Assembly: GCA_016713565.1 (NCBI GenBank)
Contig: JADJOX010000005.1
Span: 62,001 to 126,000, forward strand
Origin: Ignavibacteriota bacterium
Lineage (GTDB): Bacteria > Bacteroidota > Ignavibacteria > Ignavibacteriales > Melioribacteraceae
Direction: 5' to 3'
DNA: 64,000 bases
Program-made: the position numbers and the translations under genes
Shown here: one piece after another, positions 9,601 through 17,164 of the stretch
Layout: the number at the start of each line of letters is the position of its first letter
Position numbering within the stretch: the first letter of the stretch is position 1
The notes under the pieces: generated by a model
What the model was told of the DNA's origin: nothing
The model's database searches: none
Seen by the model: the letters and a program-made list of their open reading frames with translations, nothing else

Positions 9601-9726
9601 TGAAACATCAGGAAATGCATCGATTGGAAGCTTATTGTAACTTATATAACCAGACGCAATTACTATTACTCCCATAACAAGTAAAAGGAGCCTGTTCTTT
9701 AAAACAAAATCGATAATTTTATTCAT
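6631..9726 (-). CDS. czcA: Heavy-metal efflux RND permease (CzcA/CusA family)
   Basis: 1031 aa inner-membrane proton antiporter, about the usual size. It starts MNKIIDFVLKNRLLLLVMG with the first transmembrane helix, then a periplasmic loop with PIDAFPDVSPSLVQV (typical of HME-RND), a helix bundle including the AIGMMVDATIVMVEN segment (the RND TM4 Asp), a second large periplasmic loop, and a final bundle with GIALENGMILVTY and RPVLMTALTTALGLIPLL. It pumps divalent cations out through CzcB/CzcC. Start at 9726 is set by AAAGGAG just upstream and by spacing 10 bp after czcB; an upstream in-frame ATG at 9756 would overlap czcB. Metal specificity (Co/Zn/Cd versus Cu/Ag) cannot be read with confidence. 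Confidence 0.92.
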   Translation of the reverse strand: MNKIIDFVLKNRLLLLVMGVIVIASGYISYNKLPIDAFPDVSPSLVQVFTITEGLAPEEVEKYVTYPIEATMNGLPNLELIRSVSNFGLSVVNIYFKDGTDIYFARQLVNERLTEAREQIPPGFGDPQMGPISTGMGLVLFYYLDDTTGKYSLEDLRTIQDWLIKYQLQTVPGVTEVLGIGGYEKQFQVNVDPDELLRYDVTIKEIVEKIKANNLNVGAQFIEKNSEEFIVRSVGLTQKIEDINNIMIKAEEGIPIYLSQLADVNEGGAVRRGVQTRNGIGEVVSGMVVKLYGTNSSTVISAVEQKLKEINKILPDGVKIVPYYEQKSLVEAAVTTVTDALWQGIILVVIILMFFMGSIRPSVVVALSIPFAIFFAFIGMSFFNISINLMSFGGLAIAIGMMVDATIVMVENVDRLKRESFKNENILETISAASKEVIQSITFAITIIIVVFIPLFTLHGVEGKTFGPLAYTIALAMLGSLIFAILIAPVLSSYFMKWNKKELKRDFQHKELWIVAELKKIYEPVVRFFVKKRIAAILLAVSILFSGIIIFPHLGSEFTPTLQEGTIVMRISMAPSISLTESTRLTLIAERRLMKIREVAGAVTRIGRGEVGAHTDPVNSAEMYILLKTKDQWRREMSQLELEELIRKEFGELPGALVNFTQPIQMTVDELLEGVRAELAIKLFGDDLEILKNEAEKIASVIRKVNGAQDVQVDQITGAPQLKISINRHNIARYGINVEDVQQVIEAAIGGEIAGQIFEGIKRFDILVRFKPESRSTEKAINEILVKSPNGTNVPLSHLADIEDVVGPRQITRENNQRFITIQANVFGRDIGSFVEEGQKLLESTVKLPPGYLISWGGQFRLQQEANQRFALVIPITLLIIFLLLFFNFGSVKNALLILLNIPLALIGGIAALWLTGQNLSVPSSVGFIALFGIALENGMILVTYFNQLLRDGFGIDEASIKGSLLRIRPVLMTALTTALGLIPLLFATGTGSEVQRPLATVVIGGLFTSTILTLLVLPAIYKWFAIKVNE

Positions 9727-9736
9727 ATCATCTCCT

Positions 9737-10714
9737 TTAATGTCCGTGTCCGCCACCGAAGGATTTTTTCAAAATCTCGGCTTTGAGTATGAATGAATTT
9801 TTCGCCGCATATTTAGCGCCCGCATTTAGTCCTTTAATGATCTCAATATTCTCATCATTTTCATTGCCTGTCTGAACAATTTGCGGTTTAAATTCTCCCT
9901 CGGAATTCATTATAAAAACTACATCTTTTTCTTCAAGCTTCTGTAATGCCTTCTTATCAATAACTATAGGATATTTTTTTTCACTTACAAAAACTTTTGC
10001 CGTCACAAACATTCCCGGCATCCATTTTCCAGTACTGTTATTTAAAATAACTCTCGCGGAAGCGGTTCTTGTTATTTCATCAACAATTGGGCTTACAAAA
10101 GAAATTGAACAAGTTTCATCATTTCCATTTGATCCGGAAGTTACTTTTGCTTTCTGACCTACTTTTATCTTTCCAATATCCTTTTGATAAATATTGATAT
10201 TTGCCCACACTTTATTAAGGTCGGCAACAGTAAACGCATGAACCTCATTACCAATAAGCTCACCTTGCGCCATGTGCATTTCTATAATAGTTCCGTTTAA
10301 AAATGATTTTACTGCATAAGGCACAAGGCTTTCATTGCTTTCAATCAAAGCAAGCGTCTCATCTTTTGTAACTTTATCGCCAACAGTTTTATAAACTTCT
10401 TTTACAATTCCCTGAAATCTTGGAATTATGTGAGATATTCTAGACGGCTCAGCTTTAATTTCACCGGTTAGATCTAAATGATTTTTAATGATACCTTTTC
10501 CGGCAACTTTAATTTCAATTCCAAATTCCTTTAGCGTTTCTTCTTTTAGTGATATTGTTTCACCATGCTCATCACCTTTATGTTTTTCAGTGACTACAAC
10601 TGATTGGTTTTTAATTTTTTCATCCATGCAGCCTGAAATCAAAAACATAAATAAATATACAATAAGCATTACGTTAATTATTTTCATTGGTGTAACTCCA
10701 TTTTTCTTTTTCAT
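9737..10714 (-). CDS. czcB: RND efflux periplasmic adaptor (membrane fusion protein), lipoprotein
   Basis: 325 aa. N-terminal lipoprotein signal with lipobox LISGC, then KHKGDEHGE, a barrel-sandwich hybrid/lipoyl region (IPRFQGIVKEVYKTVGDKV, then AQGELIGNEVHAFTVADL), a beta-barrel domain (RTASARVILNN, WMPGMFV) and a membrane-proximal end with a His-rich tail GGGHGH. The hairpin between the lipoyl halves is very short, as in many CzcB/CusB adaptors of Bacteroidota. It bridges CzcA and CzcC. The ATG at 10714 overlaps the czcC stop (ATGA), suggesting translational coupling; an alternative ATG at 10687 has GGAGTTACACC upstream and would leave a cleaner signal peptide. Confidence 0.88.
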   Translation of the reverse strand: MKKKNGVTPMKIINVMLIVYLFMFLISGCMDEKIKNQSVVVTEKHKGDEHGETISLKEETLKEFGIEIKVAGKGIIKNHLDLTGEIKAEPSRISHIIPRFQGIVKEVYKTVGDKVTKDETLALIESNESLVPYAVKSFLNGTIIEMHMAQGELIGNEVHAFTVADLNKVWANINIYQKDIGKIKVGQKAKVTSGSNGNDETCSISFVSPIVDEITRTASARVILNNSTGKWMPGMFVTAKVFVSEKKYPIVIDKKALQKLEEKDVVFIMNSEGEFKPQIVQTGNENDENIEIIKGLNAGAKYAAKNSFILKAEILKKSFGGGHGH

Positions 10715-11976
10715 TTTATAAAATTTTTACCCGTAGTTTTTTCAATTTCGATTAATGAACTATAATAATTGGATATCTCGGATAGATAACGGACTTGCGC
10801 TTCGAACAAAATCCGATGTGAATCAAGAAGATCAATAAACGCAAATCTTCCCTGCAGATATCCGTGTTTTGTAATTTCGTAAGCGTTTTCCGATTCGGGC
10901 AGAATATTTTCTTTAAGCTGCTCCGCGTTATTATATGCACCAATTAAATTGTTATATGATTTATTTAGTGAAGCGATAACAAAAAGTTTTTGTGCTTTTA
11001 TTATCTCATCCATTTGATTTATCTTTATTTCGGCGGATTGAATGCTGCCTTTGTTGCTGTTAAAGATTTGCAGCGGTATTGATAAACCGGCGACAAAGGA
11101 ATTGGTTTTTATTTCATTAAGATATCTTATTCCAAAGCTAGCCGTTAAATCGGGCGTACTATGCGATTCTTCCAAACGTAAATTAGCTTTTCTTAAATTG
11201 GCTTCATGATATAACAATTTTAACGAAGGAATGCTATCCAAATCAATAAAAACTTCGTCATTACTTGGCGGAATAATTAGAGAATCAAAGTAACTTGTCA
11301 AAGGGATTACTTTAATCTCCGGCATTCCCATCAGTGAACTTAGTTCAGTTTGGATTGACAAATATTCTCTTTGAAGTTTTTGCAATTCTAATTTGCTATT
11401 AATTGAAGAAATTTTAGCCCTTGATTCTTCAGCATTAGAGGTTTTTCCCGCTTTAACTCGATCCGCAATAGTTTTGGTTATTTCATCATATATTCCGATG
11501 AATTTTTCCTGCTGTACTATTTGAAGCTTTTTCAAATATAGATCAAAAAACGTACTTTTAATTTCGGTTATCAGATCGAGTTTATAAATTTTATAATTTT
11601 CCCTTTCAATAATAATTTCATTATCTGCAAAACCAGTGCGGCTGTTCCTTTTATCTCCCAACTCAATTATCTGTTTTACCAAAAGCGTAAATTGACTTCC
11701 AATAAATCCTCTCAATTCTTTTCCTCCTATAAAATCTTCGGACTCAAAATCAAGTTCTGGGTTTGGGAATAAACCTGCCTGAATTTTCTTTTTCTCAAGA
11801 GACTTTATCTCATAATCTATAATTTTAATTCTAGGATTGTTTACCAACGCATTTTCAATAGCTTGATGCAATGTTATTTTTTCCAAATTTTTTTTTATAA
11901 TATTATTCTCCTGTTGCGCGTTTAAGTCAATAAGGACACAATACAACAAGAGAACATACACACTTTTAAAGCGCAT
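10711..11976 (-). CDS. czcC: TolC-family outer-membrane efflux protein
   Basis: 421 aa, signal peptide (about 1-21, ending NAQ). Two repeated OEP halves: the first with LHQAIENALVNNPRIKI and FFDLYLKKLQIVQQEKFI, the second with LRKANLRLEESHSTPDLTAS and YEITKHGYLQGRFAFIDLLD, both ending in long helices. This is the trimeric outer-membrane channel of the efflux pump. It is followed by czcB with a 4-bp ATGA overlap, and preceded by the small Cys-rich gene 61 bp upstream. Confidence 0.88.
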   Translation of the reverse strand: MRFKSVYVLLLYCVLIDLNAQQENNIIKKNLEKITLHQAIENALVNNPRIKIIDYEIKSLEKKKIQAGLFPNPELDFESEDFIGGKELRGFIGSQFTLLVKQIIELGDKRNSRTGFADNEIIIERENYKIYKLDLITEIKSTFFDLYLKKLQIVQQEKFIGIYDEITKTIADRVKAGKTSNAEESRAKISSINSKLELQKLQREYLSIQTELSSLMGMPEIKVIPLTSYFDSLIIPPSNDEVFIDLDSIPSLKLLYHEANLRKANLRLEESHSTPDLTASFGIRYLNEIKTNSFVAGLSIPLQIFNSNKGSIQSAEIKINQMDEIIKAQKLFVIASLNKSYNNLIGAYNNAEQLKENILPESENAYEITKHGYLQGRFAFIDLLDSHRILFEAQVRYLSEISNYYSSLIEIEKTTGKNFIK

Positions 11977-12037
11977 AAAATCTCCGTTTGTTCTTAATTA
12001 ATATTTTAAAGTTTTTAAAATTGAGAAAAGACTTTTT

Positions 12038-12499
12038 CTAAATGATGAGAACTATCGATTTGTTTAACTCTAATTGCCGGAATAAATTGATTTGATTGGT
12101 CTTATTATAATTTACATTTTGAACAATTTCCGTAACTGATACATTTAAATAAATTAGTTGCAGATCAAAAACAATTTGTTCATATTTTTTATAATGATAA
12201 GTATATTGATCATCACAATTTTCAACTAAAACAATATCATCGCACGAATTACATTTGCTAATATTTGACAGTTTGCTGCTAAAAAAAGTGCTAACATCAA
12301 TTGTTTTTTTTGAGCAGCATGCCGCACTTTCAAATGAATTTTCATAAGATATGCTACCATCATTCTCAATGCAGATGATAAAATTTTCAAAAGCGATGTG
12401 TCCGAATACAATATGCAGAAAAAATATAATGAAAATTACCCTCTCCACATAAATTATCCATGCGGCTTTCTTTTCTATATTTTGTTTCAAATTTTTCAT
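12038..12499 (-). CDS. Small Cys-rich membrane-anchored protein at the head of the czc operon
   Basis: 153 aa. One hydrophobic segment near the N-terminus (about 15-33, IIYVERVIFIIFFLHIVFGH) acts as anchor or signal. The rest is predicted exported and carries six cysteines: C43 (IICIENDGSISYE), C61-C62, C83-x-x-C86 (KCNSCDD) and C95. Small unnamed proteins with a 'CxxxDGxxxxE' stretch and clustered Cys sit at the head of czc-type operons in other genomes as far as I recall; no function is assigned. Co-transcription with the pump and the CC/CxxC pattern suggest periplasmic metal binding or sensing (inference). Base composition is like its neighbours. Confidence 0.65.
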   Translation of the reverse strand: MKNLKQNIEKKAAWIIYVERVIFIIFFLHIVFGHIAFENFIICIENDGSISYENSFESAACCSKKTIDVSTFFSSKLSNISKCNSCDDIVLVENCDDQYTYHYKKYEQIVFDLQLIYLNVSVTEIVQNVNYNKTNQINLFRQLELNKSIVLII

Positions 12500-13024
12500 T
12501 TAATATAAATATATAAATATTTCCAACGCATTACCATTTTTCAATAACAAAAACTTAAAAATGCTAAAAGTTAAATAATAAATTTTACTAAGCGAGAAAG
12601 TAGTTTACATATTATAAGTATTTATATGTATTTACAAATTGATAAAACTTTATCTCTATTTTTCCCATTCGCATTGAAACAAAATTACTGCTTCCAATAT
12701 TACACTTAAATTTACATTGTAAAAAAATAATAAATAACATTACAACTGTAACGAATGAATTGCAAAATGCCTTAATTTTTTACTATTTAGTAAATTTTAT
12801 CCTCACTAAATGGCTTATTATTAGTAAATAAGAAATTAATTATAAACGAAGGTTATAATTCAAATAAAATTATGATCCTGATTTTTTTGACTAAACTTAT
12901 CCTTTGCTGAGACAAATCATATTTTTTCTTATTTTTAATCTAATTAAAAAAGTCAATTAATAAATCATACGGATCCTTTCAAAGTTTCCGCACTAATAAA
13001 TAACCTATATTAAATGATCCTAAT
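12500..13024. other. 525-bp intergenic region between divergent czc operon and MFS exporter
   Basis: Very AT-rich, no open frame worth calling. It must hold promoters for both directions. The clearest structure is the palindrome at 12779-12794, with a related half site TTAGTAAATAAG about 30 bp downstream. I see no tRNA, riboswitch or hairpin terminator. Confidence 0.5.
12779..12794. promoter_or_regulatory. Palindrome TTTACTA-TT-TAGTAAA (possible operator)
   Basis: Perfect 7-bp inverted repeat with 2-bp centre, about 230 bp upstream of the MFS gene and 280 bp upstream of the czc operon. CACTAAA and TTAGTAAATAAG half sites follow. Size and symmetry suit a dimeric repressor such as a MarR/TetR type, but no such gene is nearby. 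Confidence 0.3.
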
Positions 13025-13702
13025 ATGAGTTTGACAAGAACGAGTAAATATTTTGTACCATCTATAACTGTACTTCTTGCGTTTCTAACCGCAATGTCGC
13101 CTTTCGCTACCGATACATATTTATCGGCTATGCCGAGCATGGCAAATTATTTTGGAGTCAAAATAAATTTAGTAGAACTGACTTTGACTTTATATTTTTT
13201 AGGTTTTGCTACCGGTAACTTTTTCGGAGGACCACTTTCGGATTCTTTCGGCAGAAAAAAAATTGCTCTGCTGGGAGTTATACTTTATGGAATATCAGCG
13301 GCTTTAATTTCCATCAGTTCAAGAATAGAATATTTATGGATTTTTAGATTTACGCAAGCTTTTGGCGGGGGATTCGCGTCAGTTACAAGTATGGTTTTTG
13401 TAAGAGACTGGTTTGAAGGCAGGCAGGTTGCAAAAATGGCTACAATAATTGGAATGATTATGATGCTTGCGCCATTATTCGCTCCGGTTATTGGCGGCGC
13501 TTTACTTCTTCTTTTTAATTGGCAGGCTATTTTTCATTTTATGATGTCTTACGCAATATTGCTTTTTACAATTTTTTATTTTTTAATGCCTGAATCAAGA
13601 GACAAAAAATTAATAACAAAAAAAATTACGATTCATCAATTTGTTAATAGTTTTATAATATTTTTTCAAATAAAAAAGCCGTTTTTATTTTGCTTACAAT
13701 AA
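13025..13702 (+). CDS. Bcr/CflA-type MFS exporter, N-terminal part (frame interrupted)
   Basis: 225 aa in this frame. It begins with SPFATDTYLSAMPSMANYF, the hallmark of the Bcr/CflA drug-resistance branch (12-14 TM H+ antiporters), then GNFFGGPLSDSFGRKKIALLG (MFS motif A) and VRDWFEGRQVAKMATIIGMIMM. The frame runs out after QIKKPFLFCLQ in the middle of the transporter. The remaining six helices follow in the -1 frame from 13678. A slip at the heptamer A AAA AAG (13672-13678, correctly phased to this frame) gives QIKK-AVFILLTISSAVAG and a complete 402-aa protein, the normal family length. So it is one gene split by a real mutation, a sequencing indel, or programmed frameshifting. Confidence 0.8.
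   Translation: MSLTRTSKYFVPSITVLLAFLTAMSPFATDTYLSAMPSMANYFGVKINLVELTLTLYFLGFATGNFFGGPLSDSFGRKKIALLGVILYGISAALISISSRIEYLWIFRFTQAFGGGFASVTSMVFVRDWFEGRQVAKMATIIGMIMMLAPLFAPVIGGALLLLFNWQAIFHFMMSYAILLFTIFYFLMPESRDKKLITKKITIHQFVNSFIIFFQIKKPFLFCLQ
13672..13678 (+). other. Candidate -1 frameshift slippery site A AAA AAG
   Basis: The zero-frame codons are ATA AAA AAG, so the heptamer is phased exactly as in dnaX and IS-element -1 frameshift sites. Reading on from 13678 as GCC GTT TTT restores the conserved MFS sequence. I see no convincing stimulatory hairpin right after it, so a homopolymer indel remains an equal or better explanation. Confidence 0.4.
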
Positions 13703-14232
13703 GTTCTGCAGTTGCCGGAATGTTCACGTTCTTAACGGGTGCGTCTTTTATGTATATGGAATATTTCGGGATAAGTGAAAAAATATTCCCATTGCTGTTT
13801 GGAGCAAATATTGTACTTAATGTTATTTTATCCCTCCTAAACACAAATCTTTTGAAAAGGCATGAACCGGAAAAAATGCTAAAGGTTGGTTTGGCAATTC
13901 AAATTGTCTCCGGCTTCATTATGTTAATTACAATTCTTATATGCAAAGTTCCATCTTTTTGGATTGTTTTTATATCCGTCGTATTTTTTATGGGTAGTTT
14001 GGGATTAATTTTTGGAAATGGAACCGCAATCATTTTAAATTTACTTCCGCAAATCAGCGGCTCTGCAAACGCATTGATTGGCGTTTCCCGCTTTTCTTTT
14101 AGTTTTATTACAGGCTCACTTCTTGCAGTTTTTCATGCAAATAATCTTTTGCCAATAAGCTCAATAATGTTTACATGTTCTGTTATTGCAAATATTTATT
14201 TTTTGATGTTTTTAAAATACAATTCAAATTAA
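13690..14232 (+). CDS. Bcr/CflA-type MFS exporter, C-terminal part (frame interrupted)
   Basis: Open frame overlapping the end of the N-terminal part; the family match extends back to 13678. It holds helices 7-12: ISSAVAGMFTFLTGASFMYM corresponds to the Bcr 'F.Y.SGSPF' region, and GSLGLIFGNGTAIILNLLPQ with SGSANALIGVSRF is the conserved Bcr/CflA motif near helix 10-11. It has no credible start of its own (TTG at 13690, no Shine-Dalgarno, inside a membrane helix), so it only makes sense joined to the upstream part. The exporter would confer drug or metabolite efflux; substrate unknown. Convergent with the GH2 gene ending 23 bp later. Confidence 0.75.
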   Translation: MLTISSAVAGMFTFLTGASFMYMEYFGISEKIFPLLFGANIVLNVILSLLNTNLLKRHEPEKMLKVGLAIQIVSGFIMLITILICKVPSFWIVFISVVFFMGSLGLIFGNGTAIILNLLPQISGSANALIGVSRFSFSFITGSLLAVFHANNLLPISSIMFTCSVIANIYFLMFLKYNSN

Positions 14233-14255
14233 ATCTAATTCTCGAATAATTAAAA

Positions 14256-16922
14256 TTATTTTATTTTAACAAATTGTTCCTCAACATTCCATCCGCTAAT
14301 TGAAACTTCATAGTTGTTGATTTCATCTAGATGATTATTTTCGATAAATATCGATTTTTCATCTCCGGGCAAAACTGAAATATAATTATCACTGTAGAAA
14401 ACCGGAAGAATTCTTTTCCTAGTTCTTTTATCGACCAGTGAAATTCTATTGAAAAACGCAATTGGACTTTTGTCAGAATTACTCATCTTAAATTCAATTT
14501 TATTTTTGCCGACTTGCTTAGCTGAAACAATTATCTTTGATTTTTTCATTTCCTGCAATCCGCTGTAATTTCCGGTCGAATCAGGCAGCCAATAAAGGTT
14601 TTCGTCTAATATTTGTTTTGAAGAACTAAATAAACGAAGTGATAAAAATCCTCCATTAACTCTGAATAATTTGTCTAAAAATCTTTTTACGGATTCTATT
14701 TTTTGAACCGTAGTCGGCGCAATTTCAACAATCCATTGCAGAGCCAAAGTATCTTTTCCATAAATATCATAAGCTTTTGCCTGAATCATAATATCATGCT
14801 GAGTAATGAATGTATGATTGACTATATTTAGCATTCCATCTATGGGATTATACATTACGTGTAAATATTTATTTGCGTGATTAAGCCCGTACAAACCGCC
14901 ATTGGGATCGAGATAATAATCATACATTTGACCGCGTAGCGCTGTCCATGGATTTTGTGTTTTCCAAATAATTACTCCCGTATACCAATCCCACATATGC
15001 GAGAAATGTCCTTCCATCAAACCTCGGTACTGATCGTAATTGATTAATTGGGCTTTATCGGCAAAATCTTTTAAATTTTTTGGTTTGCCATAATTATTAA
15101 TAAAATTTCCATACCAGCTTGGTTTATGGTAATTCCAAACGGAATCATCATTATTTCTTTTTGTATCTTGTAACATTAAATTGTTATTAGGAATAAATCT
15201 TTCAAGTGATTCAAAATCCCCAACACCAACAGAACCGACTTCAGAATTAAACGGGAAAGATCTTTTTTCCCAAAAATAGCTCAACGGCTGAAGATGATAT
15301 GTGCCATCTCCGTTACCTCCAATAAAATTATGCGACATGCTGTCTGCATTAGAATATTCAAAGAAATAACGCGTGCCGTCAATTTGAGGAAGTAAAGAAT
15401 CTACCATTACGGATAATATATCTTTGGGCGGAGGAATTTCGTTTCCGCCACAGTAAAATGCCAGAGAAGGATGATTACGAATCATTTTAACCTGATCATC
15501 TATTGATTTTAAAAATAATTGATGATCGTCGGGATAATTTCTTCTCGTCCATTGATCTTCTTTTTTCATTGGATCATTCCACTTACCGTTGCAATCACCC
15601 GACATCCAAAAATCTTGAAACACTAGAATTCCATATTTATCACAAGCGTTGTAAAATTCTGGTCTTTCGGTCAAACTGCCGCCCCAAATTCTAATTAAGT
15701 TAAGATTCATATCTCTGTGAAAACGGACTTCCGCATCATATCTTTCATCTGTAAATCTTAGCATCGCGTCAGATGTAATCCAATTCCCTCCTTTAATAAA
15801 TATTTTTTGTCCGTTGACCAGTACTTCTCTGCTTTGAGTATTAGAATTCCATTTCGTCGTTATTTCACGTATTCCAATTGACACAATTTTTTCATCCAGA
15901 ACACTTTTATTATTATCATCAAATTTAAAATTAACATTGTAAAGGTTTTGTTCTCCATAACCATTGGGCCACCAAAGTTTTGGGTTTTGAAAAACATATT
16001 CAGGAAGTTGAATTTTTTGAGTTGAAAATGGTTTGATAGAGATTTTAGTTTTTACTTCTTCATTATTTATAAACAAATGCAAATTACCATTTATGTTTGA
16101 TCCGGTTGGATTTTCAACTTCGATACTTGACTTAATAATTGCGGGTAACTGCTCATTAACCGGAAATCTTTTACCCGGAACAATTGTAATTATTTGGGGA
16201 TCTTTGAGTAGAATTGAATTTGTTCTTTCAATCGCAACTTTATCCCAAATTCCCGTATTTCTGTCTCGAATCGGTTGAATCCAATCCCAGCCGGCTGTAT
16301 ATTGGTTTGTAATATTTTGTGCAATCGTTCCATCACCGCCTTGTCCGCCATTTGGATTTCCCGGAGGATCCGGCGGAAAAACTATTACCGCTAATCTATT
16401 ATTGCCATCTTTTGTCAAGTATGAAGTTATGTTATAAGTTTGACGTAAAAACATTCCATAATGTTTTTTTTGATTTAACTTTTTTCCATTTAGGTAAATT
16501 TCACAAGAGTAGTTTATACCTCTAAATTTTAGCCAGACTTGCTCAGAATTAATCGGAAATTTTTCTTTGAAATCATTAACAAACCAATATGTATAGTGTT
16601 CATTTCCTGTATTATAAATGTCAGGTATTTTTTCATTGTTCATTCCGTAAAATGGATCAGGAATTAATTTATTATTTAATAAAGTTGTTAAAACTGTTCC
16701 GGGAACTGTCGCAGGTATCCAGTCAATTAATTGAAATGAAGGAATTGATATTTTCTCTCCCGATAAATTTACATCATTTATATTTTTGCAAAGCCACCCC
16801 GAATTCAAATCTATGACATTATTACTGTTTTGTTCAAATGTTTCAGCAATAGCAATCACATTAATTAAACATTGAATTAGAAGGATAATAATAAAATTGA
16901 TAACTAGTTTAACTATGCTCAT
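14256..16922 (-). CDS. GH2 secreted beta-mannosidase / exo-beta-glucosaminidase-like enzyme
   Basis: 888 aa with an N-terminal signal peptide (about 1-27). Domain order is typical of the GH2 mannosidase branch: sugar-binding jelly roll (WIPATVPGTVLTTLL, YWFVNDF, NYSCEIYLNGKKL), immunoglobulin-like domain, then the TIM barrel with NLIRIWGGSLTERPEFYNACD, AFYCGGNEIPPP (Asn-Glu acid/base) and FPFNSEVGSVGV (probable Glu nucleophile), and C-terminal beta domains. The NPNGGQGGDG insertion and the RNTGIWDKV motif resemble exo-beta-D-glucosaminidases (CsxA type) and mannosylglycoprotein endo-beta-mannosidases; I cannot separate these. It could act after the GH92 enzyme on the mannose core of N-glycans. 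Monocistronic by position. Confidence 0.85.
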   Translation of the reverse strand: MSIVKLVINFIIILLIQCLINVIAIAETFEQNSNNVIDLNSGWLCKNINDVNLSGEKISIPSFQLIDWIPATVPGTVLTTLLNNKLIPDPFYGMNNEKIPDIYNTGNEHYTYWFVNDFKEKFPINSEQVWLKFRGINYSCEIYLNGKKLNQKKHYGMFLRQTYNITSYLTKDGNNRLAVIVFPPDPPGNPNGGQGGDGTIAQNITNQYTAGWDWIQPIRDRNTGIWDKVAIERTNSILLKDPQIITIVPGKRFPVNEQLPAIIKSSIEVENPTGSNINGNLHLFINNEEVKTKISIKPFSTQKIQLPEYVFQNPKLWWPNGYGEQNLYNVNFKFDDNNKSVLDEKIVSIGIREITTKWNSNTQSREVLVNGQKIFIKGGNWITSDAMLRFTDERYDAEVRFHRDMNLNLIRIWGGSLTERPEFYNACDKYGILVFQDFWMSGDCNGKWNDPMKKEDQWTRRNYPDDHQLFLKSIDDQVKMIRNHPSLAFYCGGNEIPPPKDILSVMVDSLLPQIDGTRYFFEYSNADSMSHNFIGGNGDGTYHLQPLSYFWEKRSFPFNSEVGSVGVGDFESLERFIPNNNLMLQDTKRNNDDSVWNYHKPSWYGNFINNYGKPKNLKDFADKAQLINYDQYRGLMEGHFSHMWDWYTGVIIWKTQNPWTALRGQMYDYYLDPNGGLYGLNHANKYLHVMYNPIDGMLNIVNHTFITQHDIMIQAKAYDIYGKDTLALQWIVEIAPTTVQKIESVKRFLDKLFRVNGGFLSLRLFSSSKQILDENLYWLPDSTGNYSGLQEMKKSKIIVSAKQVGKNKIEFKMSNSDKSPIAFFNRISLVDKRTRKRILPVFYSDNYISVLPGDEKSIFIENNHLDEINNYEVSISGWNVEEQFVKIK

Positions 16923-17164
16923 AACTTTACCGTGTATTTATTTAAGAGAACAGAAATAAATATTAAAAATATGTTATTAAAGATAGAATAAAATGATGAT
17001 GAGAAAAATTGAAAATGTAAAATTTTCCTTCATTTTGTTCTGTTATACTTTATAAATAATTTATAAAATTATTAATAATTTATTGTTTTCGTCTGCCATA
17101 AAAATTCCGTAATTTTATAATAATTATGTCATCATTTTTTCACCATCCAAAGAGAGAAACATCA

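Noticed and set aside
14245..14260. AATAATT-AA-AATTATT hairpin between convergent MFS and GH2 genes as a terminator
   Set aside because: All A/T stem, overlaps the end of the GH2 gene; too weak to call.
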